Positions 1-9,836 are shown, counted from the first letter of the stretch. The stretch is 48,298 nt of DNA from Synechococcus sp. SP2 MAG (GCA_030756895.1 JAVBIX010000063.1:44281-92578), one strand, 5' to 3'. Program-made: numbers and translations. The notes: generated from the sequence alone by a model not told the origin.

Positions 1-882
1 CTCCTCAGCCAAGGACTGAAGAATCACCGCCCGCGGGTCTTTGACCTTGTACTCGCGGTGGCCAAAACCCATCACTTTGCGTTTGCTCGCCACGGCTAAC
101 TCGAGGTAGGAGTCGGCCTGCTCCGGAGTCCCGATCTCCTCCAACATCGCGAGCACATCTTCATTCGCGCCGCCATGGAGAGGGCCCGCCAACGTTCCTA
201 CGGCCGACGCCACGACGGCGTAGGGGTCAGTCAACGTGCTTGCCGTCACCCTGGCGCTGAACGTGCTGGCATTAAGGCTGTGCTCAGCGTGAAGGATCAA
301 ACAGCGATCAAAGATTCGCGAGGCGAGAGGGTCGGGCTCTTGCTCCGTAAGCATGTACAAAAAATTGGCTGAGTAAGCCAGGTCGTCGCGGGGCTGGATT
401 GGATCCTGGCCTTTACGGATCAACTGAAAGGCCGCCACCATCGTTGGGATCTTGGCGATCAGCCTGACAACAGCGTCGTAGATGTATTGAGGATCATCAA
501 TAGCCCGACGGGAATAGAAGAGTCCTAAAGACGCCGCGCTCGATTGAAGAGCATCCATCGGATGCCCGTTTGCAGGGAAGCACTTCATCATGTCGCGCAC
601 CCGAAAGCTGACACGACGATGCATCTGCACTTCGTGCTCGAAATCACGAAATTGCTGCGGTGTCGGCAGTTCACCCCAGATCAACAGATACGTGGTCTCC
701 AGGAAACTGCTGTGAACCGCCAGGTCATCGAGGGAATAGCCCCGATAGGAGAGCCGCCCCTGCAGGCCGTCAATGTCGCAAATCGAGGATTGGGTGGCGG
801 GGACACCCTCCAGACCGGGCCTAAACACCAACCCCGTGCGTTCATGCCGGATTTCGTTACCGCCGGTCTGACTCACCACCAC
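1..882 (-). CDS. gltA: Citrate synthase, C-terminal part off the left edge
   Basis: Condenses acetyl-CoA and oxaloacetate to citrate, the entry step of the oxidative TCA branch that feeds 2-oxoglutarate to nitrogen assimilation. Minus-strand translation gives the family N-terminus (LVFRPGLEGVPATQSSICDI, then GRLSYRGYS), the conserved GPLHGGANE motif with a catalytic His, and MGFGHREYK with the second His. About 290 residues are visible and the C-terminus with the catalytic Asp lies outside the window. No ATG is available after the in-frame TAG at 886-888. Three tandem GTG codons (874-882) are the likely start, and which one is used is unclear. It lies 26 bases downstream of sixA on the same strand and is probably co-transcribed with it. 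Confidence 0.93.
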   Translation of the reverse strand, partial: MVVSQTGGNEIRHERTGLVFRPGLEGVPATQSSICDIDGLQGRLSYRGYSLDDLAVHSSFLETTYLLIWGELPTPQQFRDFEHEVQMHRRVSFRVRDMMKCFPANGHPMDALQSSAASLGLFYSRRAIDDPQYIYDAVVRLIAKIPTMVAAFQLIRKGQDPIQPRDDLAYSANFLYMLTEQEPDPLASRIFDRCLILHAEHSLNASTFSARVTASTLTDPYAVVASAVGTLAGPLHGGANEDVLAMLEEIGTPEQADSYLELAVASKRKVMGFGHREYKVKDPRAVILQSLAEE

Positions 883-908
883 CCACTACAACAACTCATA
901 AACGCAAC

Positions 909-1394
909 TTAAGCGCAGCCCGACAACAACAGACGTGGCCTTAGTAACGCCTGCAGCTGCGCTACACCGCGTGGATCTTGATGGGATGGGTCCCAACGGA
1001 GATGGCAAAGCCCTGCCTTGCGCAGACGCAGGCCACCAGATCGCGCACCCATTAACTCCGCAGCCAGCTGGCTCAAATCAGGTTCGTGCCCTACAAGCAA
1101 ACACGAGCCTTGTAAGCGCTGAACCAAGGGCCATGGATCCCCTCCAGGCTCAAGACAACGGGCGAACTCGAACTCAGGGGCTAAACCGCTTTTCACCGCC
1201 AGCTCAGCTGTTTCCCGCGCTCGGCGACAAGGACTGCTGTACGCGCGGTCGGCGATCAATCCGAGCTCGCGCAGACGGCAACACACTTTGAATGTGCGCT
1301 CGACTCCCAGAGGCGTCAGACAACGATCCGGATGATCCACACCTTGGTGGCGCTCAACCGCGATGCCGTGACGCAACAGCAGCAGGTCAACCAA
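909..1394 (-). CDS. sixA: Phosphohistidine phosphatase SixA-like (histidine phosphatase superfamily)
   Basis: A 161-residue protein opening with LLLRHGIAVER, the RHG motif whose His is the phospho-acceptor of the histidine phosphatase superfamily. It continues with LTPLGVERT and the SSPCRRARETAE segment (second basic pocket), and a late LLVGHEPDLSQLA carries the second catalytic His. The size matches SixA, which removes phosphate from phosphohistidine in phosphorelay proteins; the actual target in this organism cannot be read from sequence. The start is a TTG that overlaps the end of the upstream DUF3352 gene by 8 bases, suggesting translational coupling. gltA follows after 26 bases. Confidence 0.85.
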   Translation of the reverse strand: MVDLLLLRHGIAVERHQGVDHPDRCLTPLGVERTFKVCCRLRELGLIADRAYSSPCRRARETAELAVKSGLAPEFEFARCLEPGGDPWPLVQRLQGSCLLVGHEPDLSQLAAELMGARSGGLRLRKAGLCHLRWDPSHQDPRGVAQLQALLRPRLLLSGCA

Positions 1395-3006
1395 ATCGCA
1401 GCTGAGCGCGGAGTCTTAAGCGGTTGGAGCCTGCTTGACCAACGCCCTCCTCTTGGTCGGGACCAGCGGCCATAGCAAGTTCCTGCACCGCCGGGAGCAG
1501 GGGCCGGCCGGCCACCGACTGAATCAAGCTCCAGGGCCGCCACTTTTGGAGCTGAGCGCGACTGGGCTCTGTCGCCAATGCCAACTGCTGTGCCAGAGGC
1601 GCCGCCCCTTCGTCCTGCAAGGCCCGTAATTGATCCAAACGCGGCTCAATGGCTGAGTGATCCTGACGCGTTGTTAGAGCATCCAATGTTTGCCCCCACC
1701 AGTCTTGGCCGGATTCACGTTCTAAAGCCACCGCAAGTTGGGCCTGTAGAGAAGCTTCACCCCGCTGCCGCTGCCGGGCGAGGCGGGTCCAAACCTCAAG
1801 AACTGAGCCATCAGAGGGCAGGGCCGAGCGCACGAGACCCTTGGCCTGCAGGTCTGCATCCACGGCCTCCAAGCCGGGCTGATCTGAGGATGTTCCCAAC
1901 AGCCAACCCTCTTCTCCCTGCTCCCATAGCAGTGGGCCCGCATCCAACCCCACCACAGCTGAAGCCCCCTCGTCCCCAAGAGTTTGGAGAGTCTCCTCAA
2001 GAACAGGGGCTAACCATTGAGCGATGGGGTCCTCACTTTGAGGGCTCAGTAAACCGGCAGGATCCGAGAGCAAAGCCAGGGCCGATGCCGAGCCACCGGC
2101 TGAACGCATCAAGGACTGCGACAGCGCTACCCCATTCCCGACACTTCCAAGCGGCTGACGAAAACGCAACACTGCGTCCAGGTTGAGGGCAGTCCCTTTG
2201 GGCTCGAGTGCTGCCACTAGACCAACCAGGTCATCGTGATCAGAGATGGAGCTCGGCATTCCAAGCCACGTCGCCATCGCTACGGGATCGGCAGTCAGCA
2301 GGGCCGCACCCCGACCGAGCTGCTTTAAATCAGCTTCCAAAGCTGCGTCGCCCAGCTGGTGCAGAGCATCCAGTTGGGACACATCCAGGGACTGTTCCAG
2401 CACACCACGACTGGACGCAATCAAAAGCAAGTCATCGTCAATCAAGGCTGTAGCGATGGGCTGTGGCTCTCGACCGAGAAGCGCTCCGCGGCCGCTGATC
2501 ACGCCCATTCCCCGATAACGACTGATTTGAAGATCGGTTCCAGCCAAACTGCGCGTTTGCCAAAAGCGTTGGAGGAAACGCTTGGCACCGTCTTGATCGA
2601 GGCTGGTGAGCGCAAGCACCCAGCCCGCCGGCGCATCGGCTACGGGAGCAAGCAAAGAGAGGCTGACCTGAGGACCGATCCAATCCGCGAGTTCTCCCAC
2701 AAAATCCAAGCCCGCCAACGCAAAAGCTCCATCCCGCAGTTGCCGCGTGCTGTCCCGCGCTTGGCGACGGCGTGACACCGGAGCCACCGCCTGGGCATAA
2801 GCAGGCATGCGCACAGGATCAGAGAGCCAATGCAAACTGAGCGATGCGTCTTTCGGTACGAACCGAGCGGCTCTTGGCAACACCAGCGGTTGGCCGACAA
2901 GCTTCAGGGGGCTCTGCTGTGCCATTGCCCACCACAAGCCCAATGCGGTGGTGAGCAGCACTAACACCGCTGCAGCGACAGCTAAAAGGAAGGAACGCGC
3001 CTTCAT
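1387..3006 (-). CDS. DUF3352-type membrane-anchored protein
   Basis: A 539-residue protein with one N-terminal hydrophobic segment (about residues 5-28, LLAVAAAVLVLLTTALGLWW), so it is probably a signal-anchor protein with a large extracytoplasmic domain. The body resembles the cyanobacterial DUF3352 family: FVPKDASLSLHW near residue 50, FALAGLDFVGELADWIGPQVSLSL near 95-120 and repeated ALTSLDQDGAKRFLQRFW-like stretches. No catalytic motif is apparent and the function is unknown. It is the first gene of a probable DUF3352-sixA-gltA unit, and its 3' end overlaps sixA by 8 bases. The rhodanese gene diverges on the other side only about 36 bases away. Confidence 0.8.
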   Translation of the reverse strand: MKARSFLLAVAAAVLVLLTTALGLWWAMAQQSPLKLVGQPLVLPRAARFVPKDASLSLHWLSDPVRMPAYAQAVAPVSRRRQARDSTRQLRDGAFALAGLDFVGELADWIGPQVSLSLLAPVADAPAGWVLALTSLDQDGAKRFLQRFWQTRSLAGTDLQISRYRGMGVISGRGALLGREPQPIATALIDDDLLLIASSRGVLEQSLDVSQLDALHQLGDAALEADLKQLGRGAALLTADPVAMATWLGMPSSISDHDDLVGLVAALEPKGTALNLDAVLRFRQPLGSVGNGVALSQSLMRSAGGSASALALLSDPAGLLSPQSEDPIAQWLAPVLEETLQTLGDEGASAVVGLDAGPLLWEQGEEGWLLGTSSDQPGLEAVDADLQAKGLVRSALPSDGSVLEVWTRLARQRQRGEASLQAQLAVALERESGQDWWGQTLDALTTRQDHSAIEPRLDQLRALQDEGAAPLAQQLALATEPSRAQLQKWRPWSLIQSVAGRPLLPAVQELAMAAGPDQEEGVGQAGSNRLRLRAQLRFG

Positions 3007-3042
3007 GAAGCAGCAGGCGTGGGGATGGCCTCATCTTTGTTC

Positions 3043-3405
3043 ATGATGAATCCCATGACATCCTCTTCGCCCCAATCCATCAGCGCCAGAGACCTTCACA
3101 CGTGGCTGTCGAGCGGCAGCGCCCTTCAGCTCGTTGATGTTCGCGAGCACTCCGAACTGGAGATCGCTCCCTTCCCCGGGCAGGTGGAACATCTACCGCT
3201 GAGTGAATCCAATCTCTGGCTTTCCGATCTGCCCGCAAGGCTGACCACCAGCAAGCCCATCGTGGTGATTTGTCATGCCGGGATCCGCAGCAGAAACTTT
3301 GGCTGCTGGCTCTTAGAGCAAGGACAGGATTACGACGTCTGGAACTTGGAAGGTGGCATTCATGCCTGGAGTGTTGAGGTCGATCCGAGCGTTCCTCGTT
3401 ACTGA
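3043..3405 (+). CDS. Rhodanese-like domain protein
   Basis: A single rhodanese domain of about 120 residues. It has LQLVDVREHSELEIAPFPG (CH2A-like motif), then the active-site loop VVICHAGIRSRNFGCWLLEQG with the persulfide-forming Cys, and the closing WNLEGGIHAWSVEVDPSVPRY. Such proteins move sulfane sulfur or act in thiol signalling, and the substrate is unknown. The frame is open from a GTG at 3019, with further in-frame ATGs at 3025, 3043, 3046 and 3055; none has a clear Shine-Dalgarno. I chose 3043 because it leaves spacer for the divergent DUF3352 promoter. hrcA follows after 65 bases on the same strand. Confidence 0.88.
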   Translation: MMNPMTSSSPQSISARDLHTWLSSGSALQLVDVREHSELEIAPFPGQVEHLPLSESNLWLSDLPARLTTSKPIVVICHAGIRSRNFGCWLLEQGQDYDVWNLEGGIHAWSVEVDPSVPRY

Positions 3406-3470
3406 GCAGCGGTTCATGACAACGCCACCAATCCAAGAGAAAACCTCCGTACGATCAATCTGCTGATTTT

Positions 3471-4469
3471 GTGCCTGTGCAGCCGCTGCCCCGCCGACAA
3501 CAGGAGGTGCTCAAGGCCACGGTGCACCACTACGTTGACACCATTGAGCCAGTGGGGAGCCGAACCCTCGTTCAGAGGTTCGATCTGCAAGCCAGTGCTG
3601 CCACCGTGCGTTCAGCCATGGGGGCTCTAGAGCAAAAGGGTCTTTTGACCCAACCACACACATCTGCAGGACGAGTTCCAAGCCCAAGTGGGTACAGGCA
3701 TTACGTGGATTGCCTTCTCCCTAGGCCCGGAACGATCGCCCAACATCTCGATCAGGAGCTAACCCAACTCAGTCTTCGCTGGGCGGCTCTTGATGATTTG
3801 CTCCAAAACATGGCAAGACGGCTTACCGATTTCACGGGACTGATGAGCCTGATTACGCACCCCACCCAGAGGCAGCCCGCGCTGGAAGCCATCCGACTGG
3901 TTCGCAGCGAGGAGCGCTTGCTAGTGATGTTGGTGGAGAATTCCAGCCAAGCCAGTCACCTCAACCTGCGGCTGCCCCACGGCAGTGAACATCAAATTGA
4001 GGGGATGGATCAGTGGGCGCGTCGGCAGCTCGAGTGCAATGGCAGTTTGAATTGGAATGCACTTCCAAGAGAACTGCAGGCCTGCGGCAGGGCGCTCCGC
4101 GATGCCATTCACAGTCATCAGACCCTGCAGACCTCTCAAGAAACCAAATCCTTGTTTCATGGAGTGTCTCGGCTCATTGCCGAGCCTGAATTCAGCCAAA
4201 GCGCCAAGATCAGACCACTCCTGGAACTAATGGATCAGAGTCCCGCAGCCCTGACCCTCTCCGCTCCCCGCCCTGGATACGGCGTGTGGATTGGCCAAGA
4301 ACATCCCGAGCAAGCCCTTCACCACTGCTCAGTGGTCCAAGCCACCTATACAAGCGCCACTGACGGAGTGGGCTATGTGGCGCTTGTGGGTCCGATGCGC
4401 ATGGCCTATGCCACAGCCCTTGCTGCTGTGAAGAGTGCAGCTCATCATCTCGACAATCTCTTGAACTGA
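3471..4469 (+). CDS. hrcA: Heat-inducible transcription repressor HrcA
   Basis: A 332-residue GTG-start protein matching HrcA. The N-terminal winged helix is clear (RRQQEVLKATVHHYVDTIEPVGS, then SAATVRSAMGALEQKGLLTQPHTSAGRVPS), followed by a GAF-like dimer region. The family C-terminal core is present (GYGVWIGQEHPEQALHHCSVV and GYVALVGPMRMAYATALAAVKSAAHHL). HrcA binds CIRCE operators (a 9-base inverted repeat with 9-base spacer) to repress groESL and related chaperone genes and needs GroEL for activity. I see no CIRCE copy in front of this gene or elsewhere in the window, so its targets lie outside. A small ORF begins one base after its stop. Confidence 0.95.
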   Translation: MPVQPLPRRQQEVLKATVHHYVDTIEPVGSRTLVQRFDLQASAATVRSAMGALEQKGLLTQPHTSAGRVPSPSGYRHYVDCLLPRPGTIAQHLDQELTQLSLRWAALDDLLQNMARRLTDFTGLMSLITHPTQRQPALEAIRLVRSEERLLVMLVENSSQASHLNLRLPHGSEHQIEGMDQWARRQLECNGSLNWNALPRELQACGRALRDAIHSHQTLQTSQETKSLFHGVSRLIAEPEFSQSAKIRPLLELMDQSPAALTLSAPRPGYGVWIGQEHPEQALHHCSVVQATYTSATDGVGYVALVGPMRMAYATALAAVKSAAHHLDNLLN

Positions 4470-4470
4470 A

Positions 4471-4740
4471 ATGGCGCTCCAAGGGAGAACATTGAAAACA
4501 CGCCTCGCAATCGTCCTCGGACTCGGCATGGCGGGGGCATTGTTTGCCATTTTGAGCGGTGTCAATCTGACAACAAAACAGGTTGATTTCTGGACCGCAC
4601 AAACCACAACGATTGTCTCCAACGATGCAGACCGAAGCGTTGATAGTGAGAACCTTGATTCACTTCTCGACGAAGTACCTCGCCCTTGGTTACTGGCACA
4701 ATCACCAAGATCAGTAAAAAGTCCCAAAATTTCAGACTAA
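4471..4740 (+). CDS. Small hypothetical protein with one hydrophobic segment
   Basis: An 89-residue ORF starting one base after the hrcA stop codon. Residues 11-32 (RLAIVLGLGMAGALFAILSG) form one plausible signal anchor or transmembrane segment; the rest is polar and not recognisable. Position right behind hrcA suggests co-transcription, but no ribosome-binding site is visible and a competing minus-strand ORF of similar length overlaps it. The codon pattern is not decisive. I keep it as a possible gene. Confidence 0.45.
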   Translation: MALQGRTLKTRLAIVLGLGMAGALFAILSGVNLTTKQVDFWTAQTTTIVSNDADRSVDSENLDSLLDEVPRPWLLAQSPRSVKSPKISD

Positions 4741-4785
4741 GGCCAAGTTTCCTGGGGTACTTCAACAAGCGCTGAAGCACAGTCT

Positions 4786-6042
4786 TCAAAGCTGACTTCC
4801 GAGTTTTTCTGCCACGGTATTCACATCTTTGTCACCGCGACCGGAACAATTAATCACGATTTCGCAGCCATCAGGAAGCGTTGGGCACAACGTTTCCAGC
4901 CAAGCAAACGCATGAGCCGTTTCCAACGCTGGGATGATCCCCTCCAACTCACTCACGAGCCGTAACGCTGAGATCGCCTCATCATCCGTCACGGCACCAT
5001 ATTCAGCGCGGCCAATTTCTCGCAGATAACTGTGCTCTGGTCCCACGCCGGGGTAATCAAGGCCAGCGCTGATGGAATGCGCTTCTTGCACCTGACCGTC
5101 CTGATCTTGAAGCAAAAGGCTCATCGCCCCATGCAACACACCCACTCGACCCTCAGTAATCGTGGCGGCATGACGACCGGTTGCCACTCCATCACCAGCG
5201 GCCTCAACGCCAATCAGGCGAACAGAGGTGTCTTGCACGAACGGATGAAACAGCCCCATCGCATTGGAACCTCCACCCACACATGCCAACAACACATCAG
5301 GGAGCCGCCCAAAGCACTCCATGCACTGCTCACGGGCTTCATTGCCGATGACTGCATGAAAGTCACGCACCAACATGGGATAGGGATGGGGGCCAGCCAC
5401 AGATCCCAAGATGTAATGGGTGCTTTCCACATTGGTCACCCAATCGCGGATGGCTTCGCTCGTCGCGTCTTTCAAGGTTGCCGTCCCTGCCGTGACCGGT
5501 TGAACGGTGGCTCCCAATAAGCGCATGCGGAAGACATTCAGCGCCTGACGACGCATGTCTTCCGCACCCATATAAACCACGCACTCCAGGCCAAAACGAG
5601 CGCAAACCGTTGCCGTAGCCACGCCATGCTGACCGGCACCGGTTTCAGCAATGATCCGCTTTTTGCCCATGCGCAAGGCCAACAAAGCCTGACCGAGGGC
5701 ATTGTTGATTTTGTGGGCACCCGTGTGGTTTAAATCTTCTCGCTTCAACCAGATGCGTGGACCACCATCGGAACGGCGGTAGTGAGCGGTCAGCCTCTCA
5801 GCTTCATAGAGCGGAGTGGCTCGACCTACATACGATTTCAACAGCCTGTTCAGCTCAGTCGTGAAGGCTGGGTCCTTCCAAGCTTCAGCCGCCGCCTGCT
5901 CAAGCTCGGCCAGTGCTGGCATCAGCGTTTCGGGGACGTACTGCCCTCCGTAACGTCCAAACCGACCGTGAGCTTCAGGACGAACCGAAGGCTTCAGGCT
6001 GGCGGGATCGGGTGTGCTGGCAGTCGGCAGAGTGCTTGTCAC
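4786..6042 (-). CDS. trpB: Tryptophan synthase beta chain
   Basis: A 418-residue PLP enzyme that joins indole and serine to give tryptophan in complex with TrpA. Hallmarks are [19 protein letters not shown] near residue 27, [20 protein letters not shown] with the PLP-binding Lys, the [25 protein letters not shown] segment, the phosphate-binding [13 protein letters not shown], and the C-terminal [14 protein letters not shown]. Full length, with all key residues visible. It lies 38 bases downstream of a methyltransferase gene on the same strand; trpA is not in the window. It converges with the small ORF after hrcA. Confidence 0.98.
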   Translation of the reverse strand: MTSTLPTASTPDPASLKPSVRPEAHGRFGRYGGQYVPETLMPALAELEQAAAEAWKDPAFTTELNRLLKSYVGRATPLYEAERLTAHYRRSDGGPRIWLKREDLNHTGAHKINNALGQALLALRMGKKRIIAETGAGQHGVATATVCARFGLECVVYMGAEDMRRQALNVFRMRLLGATVQPVTAGTATLKDATSEAIRDWVTNVESTHYILGSVAGPHPYPMLVRDFHAVIGNEAREQCMECFGRLPDVLLACVGGGSNAMGLFHPFVQDTSVRLIGVEAAGDGVATGRHAATITEGRVGVLHGAMSLLLQDQDGQVQEAHSISAGLDYPGVGPEHSYLREIGRAEYGAVTDDEAISALRLVSELEGIIPALETAHAFAWLETLCPTLPDGCEIVINCSGRGDKDVNTVAEKLGSQL

Positions 6043-6080
6043 AGGTCTGGCAGGCCGCTGAAACGGCGTCTTGCGATGCG

Positions 6081-7040
6081 TCAGCGTAAACAGGCGATCA
6101 CGCGATGTCGTGGATCACAGGCCGTAATGCGCAGATCTCGAAACCCAGCCTGGAGAAGGGTGGCACTCATATCGAGACCGAAATAGTCCTCGATATAGGG
6201 TTCCGTACTCTTCAGAAGGGTCGCAACGGCAGCTGGTAAGCGTTGCAAGACCGATGAAGCTGGATCCTGATCCACCATCAGCAGCACCCCCCCAGGCTTA
6301 AGAAGTCGCGCTGCTTCCTCCAGGACCTCACGGGTGGCGTTTTGAGGCAGCTCATGACAAACGAACTGAAGACTGATGAAGTCGACCGTCTCGCTCGCCA
6401 AAGCGGTGTGTTCGGCGGCGGCATGGCGCCACTCACTGATCAAACTGTCGCGATCTCTAACCCGTGCCACAGCCAGCATCTCAGGGGAGAGATCTAAACC
6501 GATCAGCCGTGGCCTCTCCAGTCCATGTTGATCTGCTCGGTGGTTCAACCAACGGGCAAGCGCCTGGGTGCTGACTCCAACGGAACAACCCAAATCCAAA
6601 ACCTCGTGGATGGAATCGCTTAAAAGCGGTTCCATCACCGCATGGATCGCATCACGGAGTCGCGTCTGAGCCTGCAGCGGTGCAAGCTTCTCCTCAGGCC
6701 AAATACGCAGGGCCATCGCATCGGTGGCTTGCTCAGCCTCCGCTGCTGCCTGCCAACAGAGGTTGCCCTGCTCGTAAGCATGAAAGCGCGCTTGGTAGTA
6801 GGCGGGAGGAACCAGACCCTCGCTGCGGCTCTGCACCAGAAAAGGAGCAGCAGCAGCCATCAATTCAGACCGTCGCTTTCGCCATGGAATCCCGTTGCGC
6901 TCTGCCGTTCGGATGATCAGCTGTCGCGCTTGAAAAAAAAGCGGGCGACGCAATAGACGAATGCCGATCAACCGTTCAATCCAGCGGCCTAGCCCCCGGC
7001 TGGAATCGGCCCATTTAGGAGCAGGAGCGGACTCACTCAT
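6081..7040 (-). CDS. SAM-dependent class I methyltransferase
   Basis: A 319-residue protein with the Rossmann SAM-binding motif [19 protein letters not shown] in its middle, then [18 protein letters not shown] (motif II), [13 protein letters not shown] (motif post-II) and [15 protein letters not shown] (motif IV). The N-terminal ~140 residues contain basic helical sequence ([22 protein letters not shown]) that is not a recognised domain. The substrate is unknown. The minus frame stays open far upstream through the antisense of the SUI1 gene, but ATG 7038-7040 gives a sensible N-terminus and a 39-base divergent spacer. An A8 run at 6933-6940 (T8 on the coding strand) lies inside the gene. Confidence 0.85.
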   Translation of the reverse strand: MSESAPAPKWADSSRGLGRWIERLIGIRLLRRPLFFQARQLIIRTAERNGIPWRKRRSELMAAAAPFLVQSRSEGLVPPAYYQARFHAYEQGNLCWQAAAEAEQATDAMALRIWPEEKLAPLQAQTRLRDAIHAVMEPLLSDSIHEVLDLGCSVGVSTQALARWLNHRADQHGLERPRLIGLDLSPEMLAVARVRDRDSLISEWRHAAAEHTALASETVDFISLQFVCHELPQNATREVLEEAARLLKPGGVLLMVDQDPASSVLQRLPAAVATLLKSTEPYIEDYFGLDMSATLLQAGFRDLRITACDPRHRVIACLR

Positions 7041-7079
7041 CGTGAGAAGCGGCAGGATGGGAGGGAATGCGAATGGCTC

Positions 7080-7406
7080 ATGCGCAAGGGAGGTTGGCAA
7101 GAATTCAGCAGTGCTGACAGTCTGCAACGCCCCACTGGACCCTCGGCAGGCGTTACACCGAAGAATGAGCAGGTCGTTCGCGTGCAGCCCACGCGAGGCG
7201 GGAAAGGGGGCAAGACCGTGACGGTGATCAGAGGTCTTGAGTTGGATCCAGATGGCCTCAAAGCCCTTTTGAAAAAGCTGAAAACTCGGATTGGCAGTGG
7301 CGGCACGGCAAAAGATGGCGTGATCGAATTGCAAGGTGATCAGGTTGAGCTCAGTCTCGAGTACCTCAAGAAAGAGGGTTACAAACCCAAGAGGGCTGGA
7401 GGCTGA
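7080..7406 (+). CDS. SUI1/eIF1-like translation factor (YciH family)
   Basis: A 108-residue protein. The second half is the SUI1 fold: RVQPTRGGKGGKTVTVIRGLEL, the basic beta-strand region; then LKKLKTRIGSGGTAKDGVIELQGDQ and YLKKEGYKPKRAGG. The first ~45 residues are variable. Bacterial YciH proteins resemble eukaryotic eIF1 and are thought to affect start-site selection; the role in cyanobacteria is not known to me. It starts 39 bases from the divergent methyltransferase start and precedes cysC by 77 bases on the same strand. Confidence 0.9.
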   Translation: MRKGGWQEFSSADSLQRPTGPSAGVTPKNEQVVRVQPTRGGKGGKTVTVIRGLELDPDGLKALLKKLKTRIGSGGTAKDGVIELQGDQVELSLEYLKKEGYKPKRAGG

Positions 7407-7483
7407 GACCTCGCCGGCTTCGTGCAGAGATTGCGCCGTGATCGTTTGCTCCACGAGACAATGCCATCTTTCGCGTTCCGTTC

Positions 7484-8110
7484 ATGGCCGCCGCCGACAA
7501 TCCAAAAGCCACCAACATCGTTTGGCACCAGGCCTCGGTCGATCGCGACACGCGCGCTAAGCAACGCGGGCACCGCAGTTCGATCCTCTGGTTTACAGGC
7601 TTAAGCGGGGCGGGCAAAAGCACCTTGGCCAATGCCGTGAACGCTGCTTTGTTTGAACGCGGACTTGCCACTTACGTGTTGGACGGCGACAACGTTCGCC
7701 ACGGCCTCTGCAAGGACTTGGGCTTTTCCGACGCCGACCGAGAAGAAAACATCCGTCGCATCGGCGAAGTGGCCAAGCTGTTCCTCGATGCGGGCGTGAT
7801 CGTTCTGACTGCGTTTGTGTCTCCTTTTCGGGCTGACCGCGACAAAGCCAGAGCCCTTGTGAGCGAGGGAGACTTCATCGAGATCCACTGCGCAGCCGAT
7901 CTCAGCGTTTGCGAAGAACGCGATACCAAAGGGCTCTATGCCAAAGCGCGTGCAGGAGAAATCAAGGAATTCACTGGAATCTCCAGCCCCTATGAGGCAC
8001 CCGAACAGCCTGAGCTCAACATCAACACAGGCAACAACAGCCTGGACAGTTGCGTTGAGCAGGTCATCGGTTATCTGGTCGACAAAAAGATCATTCCTGC
8101 GCAGAGCTGA
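7484..8110 (+). CDS. cysC: Adenylyl-sulfate kinase (APS kinase)
   Basis: Phosphorylates APS to PAPS in sulfate assimilation. The 208-residue protein has the P-loop [21 protein letters not shown] at about residue 37, then [28 protein letters not shown], the APS-binding signature, [14 protein letters not shown], and the mobile lid region [20 protein letters not shown] followed by [14 protein letters not shown]. Full length, with no appended sulfurylase domain. Its 3' end overlaps the convergent PerM-like gene by 20 bases (8091-8110). Confidence 0.97.
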   Translation: MAAADNPKATNIVWHQASVDRDTRAKQRGHRSSILWFTGLSGAGKSTLANAVNAALFERGLATYVLDGDNVRHGLCKDLGFSDADREENIRRIGEVAKLFLDAGVIVLTAFVSPFRADRDKARALVSEGDFIEIHCAADLSVCEERDTKGLYAKARAGEIKEFTGISSPYEAPEQPELNINTGNNSLDSCVEQVIGYLVDKKIIPAQS

Positions 8111-9173
8111 TCGTTCTTGATGGGAGATCAAAGCCCTGACGATCAGCCCAGGCGTCGATCAGGGTTTTGATACAGCTGGCCACTGGCACGGCTAACAACA
8201 GACCTAGAAGCTCTCCAAAACCAAATAGGGCGCCCGCTCGCGCACCAAGCGGTAGAGCAATGAGCAGCCAAGCCGGCTGCAAGCCAACGATGCTCCCCAT
8301 CAAGCGTGGCTGGATCACCTGATCCACGATCTGACCCACGCCAATCGCTGCCGCCAGAATGGCGAGGCCCATTCCGGGATCTTGAACAGCCAACAAAACA
8401 CTCACCGCAACGATGGTGAAGGCACTGGCATAGGGGATCAACGTGGTTAAGCCAATCAAGACGGCAAACAACACGCCATAAGGAATCTTCAGCAATGTGA
8501 ACACCGCAATCTGACCGGCGCTCAAGATCAAGGCGAGCACGACCTGACCAGCGAAATAGCCCCGAAAGGTGCGCGTGATTGTGGTCACAACCAGCTGGCG
8601 CCACTCCTGCGGCAACCAACGCACCAACCCTGCAGTGATGGACTCTCCTCCCAGCAGAAAGAACACCGCCAAAACCAGGACGATGACAGTGTTGATGGTG
8701 GTGCCGAGGGTTGCACCAAGGATGCTGAGCAACTGTTGACTGAATTGACTGGCTAAGCGACTGGCACGCGTCAGCACATCGCTGCTCAGATCTCCGAATT
8801 CACTCGGCAATCCACGGGCCATCGCCCATTCCTGGAGACGGCCGATCAACCCTTGGGATGCTTCAAGCCAACCTGGCAAGGCATTGATCAATTGCGCGAG
8901 TTGATCAATCAAAAGGGGCACCAACGTGATGCCTGAGATCACCAGGATTCCTATAGCCACCAAAAAAACAAGGGTGATCGCCAGCCAACCCGGAAGCCCC
9001 CTGGCACGAAGCCAGCGGGATGGGATGTTGAGCAGGAAGGCGATCAGAGCTGCCGTCAAGAACAACCCCGGAAAGGGCGCTAGCGGCACAAGCAACTGAC
9101 GCAATACAAATAAGTTGAGCGTTAACAGAGGTAGGGCAAGTCCCCAACGCATCCAGGAAGGACCGAACATCAA
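8091..9173 (-). CDS. AI-2E/PerM family membrane transporter
   Basis: A 360-residue polytopic protein of the AI-2E transporter (PerM, UPF0118) family. It has three hydrophobic segments within residues 10-85, a long amphipathic loop ([28 protein letters not shown] region), and four to five further segments. Among these are the family-typical [33 protein letters not shown] and [23 protein letters not shown]. The transported substrate is uncertain; members have been linked to quorum signals, ions or efflux. It lies 51 bases downstream of purE on the same strand and overlaps the 3' end of cysC by 20 bases. Confidence 0.88.
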   Translation of the reverse strand: MMFGPSWMRWGLALPLLTLNLFVLRQLLVPLAPFPGLFLTAALIAFLLNIPSRWLRARGLPGWLAITLVFLVAIGILVISGITLVPLLIDQLAQLINALPGWLEASQGLIGRLQEWAMARGLPSEFGDLSSDVLTRASRLASQFSQQLLSILGATLGTTINTVIVLVLAVFFLLGGESITAGLVRWLPQEWRQLVVTTITRTFRGYFAGQVVLALILSAGQIAVFTLLKIPYGVLFAVLIGLTTLIPYASAFTIVAVSVLLAVQDPGMGLAILAAAIGVGQIVDQVIQPRLMGSIVGLQPAWLLIALPLGARAGALFGFGELLGLLLAVPVASCIKTLIDAWADRQGFDLPSRTISSAQE

Positions 9174-9224
9174 ACGTTTCGTTGAGAATGAATTGTGAAA
9201 CGGACCACGACTGAAGCTGTGTGA

Positions 9225-9779
9225 TCAGCTACTCGACATGGAATCCAGGTATGCGTCAGCACCGAGATCTTTGAGGCGGGCATCCTTGGCAACCACCATG
9301 TCGTGGAGTTGCTGGCGGTACGCCTCCAGACGTTCAGAAAGAGCCGAATCACTGATCGCCAGAATCTGAGCGGCCAGCAAACCAGCGTTTAGTCCTCCGC
9401 CAATCGCAACCGTGGCAACAGGAATTCCCCCAGGCATCTGAACAATGGAATGCAGGGAGTCGACCCCCGAGAGAGCTCGACTTTTCACAGGTACACCGAT
9501 CACAGGAAGCGTGGTGAGTGAGGCCACCATTCCTGGCAGGTGCGCAGCACCACCGGCACCGGCAACGATCACCCGGAAACCCTGCTGTTTGGCATGACGG
9601 GCAAAGTCCACCATTTCCAGCGGAGTGCGATGGGCCGAAAGCACACGCACCTCAACGTTGACGCCTAGTTCTTCAAGAGCCGCAACCGCTGGCTTCAGGG
9701 TCGGCAAATCAGAATCACTCCCCATGATCACTGCAACACGGGGAGTGATAACGATTGTGGGCTCCGATGGCTTGGACAC
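9225..9779 (-). CDS. purE: N5-carboxyaminoimidazole ribonucleotide mutase
   Basis: Class I PurE, which rearranges N5-CAIR to CAIR in purine synthesis. Motifs are VAVIMGSDSDLPTLKPA near the N-terminus, RVLSAHRTPLEMVDFA (active-site His), VIVAGAGGAAHLPGMVASLT, VIGVPVKSRALSGVDSLHSIVQMPGGIPVATVAIG and a helical C-terminus. The minus frame is open much further upstream, antisense to nagA. The family length (about 160-185 residues) points to the GTG at 9777-9779, giving 184 residues and a 57-base spacer to the divergent nagA. purK is not in the window. Confidence 0.94.
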   Translation of the reverse strand: MSKPSEPTIVITPRVAVIMGSDSDLPTLKPAVAALEELGVNVEVRVLSAHRTPLEMVDFARHAKQQGFRVIVAGAGGAAHLPGMVASLTTLPVIGVPVKSRALSGVDSLHSIVQMPGGIPVATVAIGGGLNAGLLAAQILAISDSALSERLEAYRQQLHDMVVAKDARLKDLGADAYLDSMSSS

Positions 9780-9836
9780 AGCAAGCTTGCAGCGAGACTG
9801 CCATCGTCCCGCACTGGCTTCAGAGGACCATTCCCC

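Noticed and set aside
3406-3470. Search for a CIRCE operator in front of hrcA
   Set aside because: No TTAGCACTC-N9-GAGTGCTAA-like repeat is present in the spacer or elsewhere in the window.
7041-7454. N-terminal extension of the methyltransferase through the antisense of the SUI1 gene
   Set aside because: SUI1 is a clear conserved gene on the other strand, and ATG 7040 gives a complete methyltransferase with normal divergent spacing.
7601-8131. 176-codon minus-strand frame antisense to cysC
   Set aside because: Shadow of cysC; no motif and no supporting start context.
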